Assembly (NCBI RefSeq): GCF_019320115.1
Contig: NC_089589.1
Location: 25,032,690 to 25,096,689, forward strand
Direction: 5' to 3'
From: Miscanthus floridulus
Lineage: Eukaryota; Streptophyta; Magnoliopsida; Poales; Poaceae
DNA: 64,000 nucleotides
Both the position numbers and the translations under genes were made by a program. This document shows, piece by piece, positions 57,841-64,000 of the stretch. A model generated the notes under the pieces. That model searched no databases. It had not been told where the DNA came from and saw only the letters and a list, made by a program, of their open reading frames with translations. How positions within the stretch are numbered: position 1 is the first letter of the stretch; each line of letters begins with the position of its first letter.

Positions 57841-58193
57841 GGCCCTGTTTGGTTGGGCTTTTGGCTTTGGCTTTTGGCCCTAAAAGTCAAAAGCCCAACC
57901 AAAGGGGTTACTTTTGGAGGGTGCTTTTTCAGAAGCAGCTGCTTTTCCGTAGTTCATTTTTGAAAGCTGGGTTGACCCTGCTTTTGGCTTTTGGCTTTCT
58001 GCTTTTCGAAATTGGTGGAATAAAAAGCTCTTCCATAATTGTTTCAAGAGAGATAAAGATAAAAGGTATATTTTATACTTGTTTAACCAAACAGCTTTCA
58101 GCTTTTCTACAGCTCACAGCCCACAGCAGCTTTTCCACAGCTCACAGCCCACAACAGCTTTTTCCCACAGCCACAGCTCAACCAAATAGGGCC
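57841..58193. mobile_element. Tourist-like MITE (353 bp) at the end of Copia pol
   Basis: Ends GGCCCTGTTTGGTTGGGCT and, reverse complemented, GGCCCTATTTGGTTGAGCT; TSD TTA (57838-57840, 58194-58196). It supplies the last roughly 26 codons and the stop of the pol frame; the original stop lies beyond it, about ten codons on. Confidence 0.9.
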
Positions 58194-61100
58194 TTAGATT
58201 GTTTCTAAATCTCTCAAACTCCCGACTAGGCAATGCTTTTGTAAATCCATCAGCGAGTTGATCTTTCGAAGGAATAAATCTGACCTCCAACTGACGCCTT
58301 GCAACTCTTTCTCTTACGAAGTGAAAATCAATCTCAATATGTTTTGCTCTAGCATGAAACACGGGATTTGCTGATAAATATGTCGCACCGAGATTGTCAC
58401 ACCACAGACACGGCAGCTCCTTCAGTCTTACGCCCAATTCAGTCAATAGTTTCTGAACCCACACGGTTTCAGCAGTGACATTGGCCAAGGCCTTGTATTC
58501 TGCTTCGGTACTGGACCGAGACACTGTTGGCTGTTTCTTTGCACTCCATGAGATCAAATTTGGACCGAAATAGACTGCAAATCCTCCTGTAGATCGCCTA
58601 TCATCAATATCACCAGCCCAATCCGCATCGGAAAAAGCACTTAGCAAAGTTGAATGAGAACTCCAAATCTTAAATCCCGTATCAATAGTTCCTTTTACAA
58701 ATCTTAAGATCCTTTTTACTGCCGACCAATGAGCTACGGTTGGAGCATGCAGAAACTGACACACCTTATTAACAACAAATGCTAAATCAGGACGTGTGAG
58801 TGTTAAATATTGTAATGCTCCAACAATACTACGATATTTTGTACTGTCTTCAAGTGATAGCAATGCCCCATCTCTGACAGATAGCTTCTCGGTTGCAGCT
58901 AAAGGAGTCGACACTGGTTTGCACTTCGTCATGTGAACCCATTTTAGGATATCCGACGCATACTTTGACTGCGATAGCACAATACCATGTTGTGTCGGCT
59001 TGACTTCAATTCCAAGAAAGTAATTCAGATTTCCCAAATCTTTCAGCGCAAAATCAGCTCGAAGATCCCTTAATAATGCGGAGATTGCTTCCATAGAAGA
59101 CCCGGTAACAATTATGTCATCAACATATATGAGCATAAATATAACTGTATTTGACTTTGAATAAATAAAGAGTGATGTATCTGATTTAGACGCCACAAAA
59201 CCGAGGCTAAGCAATTTTGAACTTAGCCTCGAGTACCATGCTCTTGGTGCTTGTTTTAATCCATAGATCGCTTTATCAAGCTTACAAACATAATTGGGAA
59301 ACCTTGCATCTTCAAATCCTGGAGGTTGTCGCATATAGACTTCTTCCTCAAGAACGCCATGAAGAAACGCGTTCTGCACATCTAACTGCCGAAGGCACCA
59401 TCCACGTGATACTGCAATTGATAGAACAAGACGAATCGTGGCAATTTTTACCACTGGGCTGAACGTGTCTTCATAATCAATACCGTATCGCTGCTTGAAC
59501 CCTTTTGCGACCAACCTTGCTTTGTAGCGATCTATACTACCATCAGCCTTCCTTTTCAATTTATATACCCATTTGCAATCAATAAGATTGTTACCTTTGG
59601 AGGGAGGCACAAGATGCCACGTGTTATTTTTGTGAAGTGCTGTGATCTCATCCTGCATTGCATTTGCCCATCTTTGATTCCCAAGAGCTTCTTGTAATGT
59701 CTGTGGCTCTCCTGTAGAAGAGAAAAATGTATATCTGATAGTACCATCAGTAAAAATATTAGGCTTGCTAATACCGCTTTGAGAACGTGTCCTGGGTCGA
59801 GGTGCACTTGATTCGCCTACAGTTGTGTCCTCTGTGGCGGATCCGGCCTGGAGAATACCATGCCCAGTGCTGCGAGATGATCCTCCCGGGGGCTCGTGCG
59901 CCGTACTGACACGAGGCAGCCCTCCTGCACTTGGAGGCGAGGCGGACACAGGACTGGTGCTCGGCAAATTTGCGGTTGAAGAATGGGAGTCCAGGGCTGG
60001 TGCGCTGCTGTCGCTCACAAAATCCTCCGCGGAATCGAAGCCATTGCTGGCAGGCAAATCAGGCTCGATATCTGCACTAGTAGGAACCCCTTCTGCAGCG
60101 TGTTGTTCTAGAGTCAAATGAGCACCAAATTGAGCACGGTTTTCTTCAACAAGCTCCTGCACACATGGCGAATCACTGGAAGCATCATTGTGATTATGAT
60201 CATTAGAAGCATCAGCATTACAACTTACATCCCCCATATTATTCAAAAGATGAGAAGGCAAAAGAAGGATCTCATTGCGAAGGCGAGCACCGGCATTTTT
60301 ATGGAGGCTCTCAAACGGAAAAACTGATTCATCAAAGACCACATCCCTTGAGATGTAGACACGGCCAATCGAGATATCAAGGCATTTATATCCTTTATGC
60401 ATAGAACTATATCCAAGAAAAGCACATCGCTGGGATCGAAAAGCAAGTTTTCTTGGATTGAAAGGTCGAAGGTTTGGCCAACACGCGCATCCAAAGACAC
60501 GCAAGGAAGAATAATTCGGTTTCTCTTTGAACAGAAGCTCGACCGGTGTCTTGTAATTGATAACTCTGCTAGGCAAAAGATTAATCAAATATGTGGCAGT
60601 GAGAAAAGCCTCGTCCCAGAACTTGAGAGGCATGGAAGCGTTTGCTAAAAGAGCAAGGCCAATTTCTACAATATGCCGATGCTTTCTCTCAGACGAGCCA
60701 TTTTGCTGATGGGCATGAGGACATGACACCCTATGGGCTATTCCAATTTGCTGGAAGAAGGAATTTAGGCTCTCATATTCTCCTCCCCAGTCGGTTTGCA
60801 TGGACAAGATTTTCCTATTGAATTTGCGTTCAACGAGACTTTGGAAATTTCGGAAAACATGGAAAACATCAGACTTCTTGCGCAGGAGGTAGATCCAAGT
60901 ATACTTGCTATAGTCATCTATAAAACTTACATAATAGGTGTGTCTACCAACGGACTCAGGAGCAGGCCCCCACACATCAGAGTGAATTAACTGGAGAGGA
61001 TAGGTAGACATATTATTTGTATTCGCATAAGGCAATTGATGACTCTTAGCTCTTTGACACGGATCACAAACTGACTTCTCACTAGCATCATCTAAGAATG

Positions 61101-61458
61101 ATAACTCATTATTCTTTAAAACATGCCTAACAATGGGAAAGGAAGGATGACCTAAACGACTATGCCATCTATACATAGACGGCTTATTGACTCCAAACAC
61201 CACTCTGGATTTTTTTTCTTTGGTTGCGCCAGGAACAAGGGGATAAAGGCCGCCTTCACACTTTCCTCGATGAAGAGTTTTCTTCGTTGCCTTGTCCTTA
61301 ATGAGAAAAAAATTGGGATGAAACTCCAGAAAAACATTATTATCGGAAGTAAAATGATGAACGGAGGCAAGGCTTTTATGAGCACTAGGCACATGCAAGA
61401 TATTCTTAAGCAAAAAAATTGCGAGATGGGGTATGTAAAGTTGAATGACCAATGCCAC
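58114..61458 (-). CDS. pol: Copia Pol: integrase, reverse transcriptase, RNase H
   Basis: Open for 1114 codons without a stop. Order: pre-integrase zinc region ([12 protein letters not shown]...[11 protein letters not shown]), integrase core with Asp-Asp-Glu ([27 protein letters not shown]), reverse transcriptase ([45 protein letters not shown] near residue 778) and RNase H ([31 protein letters not shown]). The integrase inserts the cDNA, RT copies the RNA, RNase H removes it; all act in the particle or nucleus. The open frame overlaps the gag/protease frame by about 50 bases in another phase, so the true product is probably a gag-pol fusion interrupted by one base. The final about 26 residues are MITE-encoded. 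Confidence 0.93.
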   Translation of the reverse strand: MALVIQLYIPHLAIFLLKNILHVPSAHKSLASVHHFTSDNNVFLEFHPNFFLIKDKATKKTLHRGKCEGGLYPLVPGATKEKKSRVVFGVNKPSMYRWHSRLGHPSFPIVRHVLKNNELSFLDDASEKSVCDPCQRAKSHQLPYANTNNMSTYPLQLIHSDVWGPAPESVGRHTYYVSFIDDYSKYTWIYLLRKKSDVFHVFRNFQSLVERKFNRKILSMQTDWGGEYESLNSFFQQIGIAHRVSCPHAHQQNGSSERKHRHIVEIGLALLANASMPLKFWDEAFLTATYLINLLPSRVINYKTPVELLFKEKPNYSSLRVFGCACWPNLRPFNPRKLAFRSQRCAFLGYSSMHKGYKCLDISIGRVYISRDVVFDESVFPFESLHKNAGARLRNEILLLPSHLLNNMGDVSCNADASNDHNHNDASSDSPCVQELVEENRAQFGAHLTLEQHAAEGVPTSADIEPDLPASNGFDSAEDFVSDSSAPALDSHSSTANLPSTSPVSASPPSAGGLPRVSTAHEPPGGSSRSTGHGILQAGSATEDTTVGESSAPRPRTRSQSGISKPNIFTDGTIRYTFFSSTGEPQTLQEALGNQRWANAMQDEITALHKNNTWHLVPPSKGNNLIDCKWVYKLKRKADGSIDRYKARLVAKGFKQRYGIDYEDTFSPVVKIATIRLVLSIAVSRGWCLRQLDVQNAFLHGVLEEEVYMRQPPGFEDARFPNYVCKLDKAIYGLKQAPRAWYSRLSSKLLSLGFVASKSDTSLFIYSKSNTVIFMLIYVDDIIVTGSSMEAISALLRDLRADFALKDLGNLNYFLGIEVKPTQHGIVLSQSKYASDILKWVHMTKCKPVSTPLAATEKLSVRDGALLSLEDSTKYRSIVGALQYLTLTRPDLAFVVNKVCQFLHAPTVAHWSAVKRILRFVKGTIDTGFKIWSSHSTLLSAFSDADWAGDIDDRRSTGGFAVYFGPNLISWSAKKQPTVSRSSTEAEYKALANVTAETVWVQKLLTELGVRLKELPCLWCDNLGATYLSANPVFHARAKHIEIDFHFVRERVARRQLEVRFIPSKDQLADGFTKALPSREFERFRNNLRPYLVELWLWEKAVVGCELWKSCCGL

Positions 61459-62542
61459 TAATTTTCATACCTGAGCCGCTGGCGGTGTGAACTTGATCAT
61501 GACCACCATATTTTTCTCGAATAGTCATCTTTTCCAATTTGCTTGTAACATGGTCGGATGCTCCACTATCCATATACCAATTGGTGTCAATGCCATAAGC
61601 AGCTGTGCTGAATTTGCTGCTATTATTGCTGTTGGGTGGCTGATAGTCCTCCTCAAATCTGTAGTAACAATCTATGGCCGAGTGGTTTGTTCTTCCACAA
61701 ATCTGGCAAGGGGCACGGTTGGATTGATTTCCACCTTGTGAATTCCTGTTTCCTGAGAAATTTCCATTGCCTCTTCCTTGAAACCCGCGGCCTCCAGGGC
61801 GCCCACGGTTGCTGTTGTTGCCACGACCCCGTGGATTGAATGAGCCACGACCTCTTCCACGAGAAGCCGAGTTTGCTGATGATTGATACTTGCTGCCTGA
61901 ACCTTGATCAAACATCTCAAGACGCATCTCAAATGCCATGATTTGGGCATACAGATCATTAATACTGATTGGATCTGTCCGACCAAGAATAGAAGATACA
62001 ATGGGGTTATACTCAAAATCTAAACCATTCAGAATAAAGGATACCATCTCATCATTATCGATGGGTTTTCCAGCAGCAGCGATTTCATCTCCCAATGTCT
62101 TCATCTTGTCGAAATACGCAGCAACGTTCATGCTTCCCTTCTTGAGGCTTGCAAGTTGCATACGTAGGTTTGTCACTCGTGCACGAGATTGTGCCGAGTA
62201 CATGTTCTCCAGAGCCGCCCAAACTTCAGATGATGTTGTCAAGGTTGCTACCTGCGCCAGAATTGTAGGTGACAGGGAGTTGACGAGGAAGGCAAGCACC
62301 TGCTGATCTTGTGCCAGCCATGTCGCATATGCTGGATTGGGGACTTCTTCTGTTTTGTCTCCCTTTTCTGCCTTAATGGTCTTTGCTGGTGGAGGCGTGG
62401 TACCATCGAGGATGCCGAGAAATTGTGCTCCCCTGATTGGCGGCAACACTTGAGCCTTCCACAAGATGTAGTTGTCCCTTGTCAACTTTTCAGAGACCGC
62501 CAGACCAAGATGGTTTGTCGACGATGATGAGGATGAAGCCAT
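61406..62542 (-). CDS. gag: Copia Gag and protease start
   Basis: 378 codons starting [11 protein letters not shown] capsid-type UBN2 domain spans about residues 20-210 ([20 protein letters not shown], then FLVNSLSP). An RGG/Gly-Asn-rich RNA-binding stretch covers 228-275, one CCHC zinc knuckle 279-292 ([14 protein letters not shown]), and the protease active site DSGA 325-328. The frame ends with a premature TAA inside protease because of a 7-T run (7 A on the plus strand, about 61411-61417); one base fewer there would join pol. Gag packages the RNA; protease cleaves the polyprotein. Confidence 0.92.
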   Translation of the reverse strand: MASSSSSSTNHLGLAVSEKLTRDNYILWKAQVLPPIRGAQFLGILDGTTPPPAKTIKAEKGDKTEEVPNPAYATWLAQDQQVLAFLVNSLSPTILAQVATLTTSSEVWAALENMYSAQSRARVTNLRMQLASLKKGSMNVAAYFDKMKTLGDEIAAAGKPIDNDEMVSFILNGLDFEYNPIVSSILGRTDPISINDLYAQIMAFEMRLEMFDQGSGSKYQSSANSASRGRGRGSFNPRGRGNNSNRGRPGGRGFQGRGNGNFSGNRNSQGGNQSNRAPCQICGRTNHSAIDCYYRFEEDYQPPNSNNSSKFSTAAYGIDTNWYMDSGASDHVTSKLEKMTIREKYGGHDQVHTASGSGMKISGIGHSTLHTPSRNFFA

Positions 62543-62572
62543 GGCAGATTAGATGTGTTTCTTGAGGGGTTT

Positions 62573-62586
62573 GGCTCTGATAACCA
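62573..62586 (-). other. Primer binding site of the young Copia
   Basis: TGGTTATCAGAGCC on the minus strand immediately after the 5' LTR; an iMet-type site with one extra T compared with the other elements in the window. Confidence 0.8.
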
Positions 62587-62852
62587 TGAAAGAAAGGAGG
62601 GAACCAAGCCAACCTATCTTGGCGAGGCTTGGGCTTCGTGTTTATATATAGTCCAAAGGACAACAGATTACATCCAGGCGTTTACAACTTCAGGAGCAAG
62701 TCACGGTCTATCTCTACCATATTTGGTTCTACCATAATTAGGAGTCCTAACTCAACCGTGACATGCATACCTGACGGTTCAACCGTGAGTACTACTCACG
62801 TGTTGTTACATGTTACAGCCATGCCATACTTTAGATAATTACATGTTTAACA
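62587..62852 (-). repeat. 5' LTR of the young Copia
   Basis: Same length as 57536-57801, with one difference seen. It contains TTATATATAG (plus strand, 62641-62650), whose complement CTATATATAA is a likely TATA box. Confidence 0.92.
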
Positions 62853-63690
62853 GGGAGGACCCTGGTCGGTGGCGGCGCATCGTCTGGGTGGGCCCAGAAA
62901 TCGATGACACGAAGGCGAACCACCGCAGCAAAGCCGTCACCAAGGTTTGAGAGAAGGAGCCGAGTATGGACATCCTCCACGTCGTCCACCAGCAGCGGCA
63001 CCCGAACAGTGGGGAAGTCGGTGCCGAGGAAGCAGTCCGGGTCCACGCCGATGGAGCAGAAGGCTAAGGTGGTGATGCGCTCCAGAGTCCAGTGTTCGAG
63101 GGGGAAGTCAAAGGCCACAACCTCCACCACCGTGCGGTAGCGGGCGACATAGCGGAAGTCCACCTCCTCGTGAGGCTCGATCACCAGCGGGTGCTCGCCA
63201 AGGCGGATGGGGGCCTGGCGCACGGTGGCTTCCCTGTAGTAGGGGTGCCTGAAGACCACGATCATCGCGCCCCAGGAGGAGGTAGCCAGGGGGGTCCCCC
63301 GCGGCACTCTAGAGCCTGGCAGATGAAGAGGCCAGGATCCGCAACAGTCGGCTCCACATAGGCGTAGGCGTAGCAGCGGCTTGTCTCCAGATCGATGAAG
63401 GGCATGTGGACTTCCGCATAGCCTGCGATGGAGGAGGAGGATTCTACCACGAGCAGAGGGGACGCCAGGCGCCCAGGGACAAAAGGGGTCGCGACCCACC
63501 AAGCAGGGTGGCGGGCCGAGCCGAGCTCCATGCGGCCATCGTCGAGGAAGTGCACCCTAGGAGAATGGCTCCGCTCTTGGCGAGCCAGGGGAGAGCGAAA
63601 CCGGGAGCCCCTGGCCGATGGAGGCGAGGGGGCCTGAGCCCTGGCAGAGCGGAGGTCCAGGAGGGGGGAGCACCAGGCAGCGCGGTCCAC

Positions 63691-64000
63691 GCCCGACTAG
63701 CGCGTCGCCGCAGTCGAGGAGGTCGGGGCCCTGGTCAGAGAGACAGGGCCGCGGCGTCGCCCGGACATCCTCTCCAACAGGAGGCGCGGGGAGGAGCTCG
63801 ACATGGTGCACGCGAAGCTACGATGGCCGGATTGAAGGCAGTCCCGGCACTTGATCGGTGGAGAGACAACGAAAGCACTGGGAGCTGAGTGGAGGAAGAG
63901 AGTGAGTGCGTCTGCTCCGGCGGGTTGGGGGGGGGGGGGGGGGCTTCAAGGTAAGGCTGAGTTGAGCGGGAGCGGGGGGTGATGGCGGCCAGTCCTTGCC
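63691..64000. other. GC-rich end of window
   Basis: Possible upstream part of the gag/ORF1-like gene; open frames without recognisable domains. A run of 17 G lies at 63927-63943. Confidence 0.4.

Larger units (their letters stand above)
57536..62852 (-). mobile_element. Young, structurally complete Copia element
   Basis: 266-bp LTRs at 57536-57801 and 62587-62852 differ, by my reading, at one position (A/G near 57707/62758). TSD is GGGAG (57531-57535, 62853-62857). It has a primer site and purine tract in the right places, and gag and pol nearly intact. LTR ends TG...CA. The gag sequence, short LTRs and single gag-pol layout suggest the Ale/Retrofit (Hopscotch-like) lineage; this is an inference. 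Two lesions are seen: a frame break in a 7-base homopolymer at the gag/pol join and a MITE at the pol tail. Confidence 0.93.
57397..63690 (-). pseudogene. Gag/LINE-ORF1-like gene interrupted by Copia element
   Basis: Minus-strand coding sequence at 63690-62853 continues, after the Copia insertion and its duplicated GGGAG, at 57530-57397 to a TAG. It includes MIVVFRHPYYREATVRQAPI, PHEEVDFRYVARYRTVVEV and FPLEHWTLERITTLA, a pattern I know from grass retroelement-associated hypothetical proteins, probably ORF1/gag-type RNA-binding proteins. A frame change near 63265 separates an upstream part (VPGRLASPLLVVESS...). The family name is uncertain and the copy is broken by the frame change and the 5.3-kb insertion. 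Confidence 0.45.

Overview
The window is plant nuclear DNA from a grass (Poaceae), probably an Andropogoneae species such as sugarcane, Miscanthus or sorghum. The reasons are Sirevirus-type Copia elements, dense small Tourist-, hAT-, Mutator- and CACTA-type elements, CpG-rich gene starts with introns, and grass-type GRAS, group-I bZIP and NPF genes. The genus is an inference. There is no bacterial, viral or organellar content and no CRISPR array.

Layout. 1-8262: a gag-only Sirevirus-like LTR retrotransposon (family A), whose 3' LTR abuts the endonuclease half of an RTE-like LINE (8263-9560, minus). 9561-13842: AT-rich sequence, a Tourist-like MITE and a 5'-truncated L1-type LINE. 14017-27295 is the genic part: an NSP2-like GRAS regulator and a four-exon group-I bZIP factor, both on the minus strand, with a Mutator-like long-inverted-repeat element between them. 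The bZIP copy has two single-base frameshifts. 27296-29779: a dispersed repeat split by an hAT element (8-bp TSD) that carries GC-rich foreign sequence.

29780-48815 is a nested retrotransposon block. A Sirevirus of a second family (B, Maximus-like) begins at 30757, with gag-pol at 32380-38028 and a third, envelope-position ORF at 39420-44549. That ORF is interrupted by an antisense family-A solo LTR, which itself holds a MITE. The 3' LTR of B is cut at about 45216 and joined, at a 5-base microhomology, to a second copy of the sequence that flanks B on the left; a solo B LTR follows. This is best explained by an unequal tandem duplication followed by LTR-LTR recombination.

48816-56597: a second copy of the 27296-29296 repeat, then a decayed NPF (NRT1/PTR) transporter gene broken by a CACTA element that contains a tRNA-like SINE fragment. 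The region is bracketed by duplicated AT-rich sequence. 57536-62852 is a very young, structurally complete Copia element on the minus strand (266-bp LTRs differing at one base, TSD GGGAG) with a MITE at the tail of its pol gene. It sits in the reading frame of an older gag/ORF1-like gene that runs to the window end.

Only the GRAS and bZIP loci look like host genes that could function; NPF is a pseudogene. The most unusual observation is the third ORF of the family-B Sirevirus. It stays in one frame for about 2.5 kb but carries about twenty TAG codons, one TGA and no TAA. It is preceded by a copy of the LTR-type promoter architecture (GACCGGACGC/GCGTCCGGTC array plus TATA box) and by a CpG-rich leader with a plausible intron.
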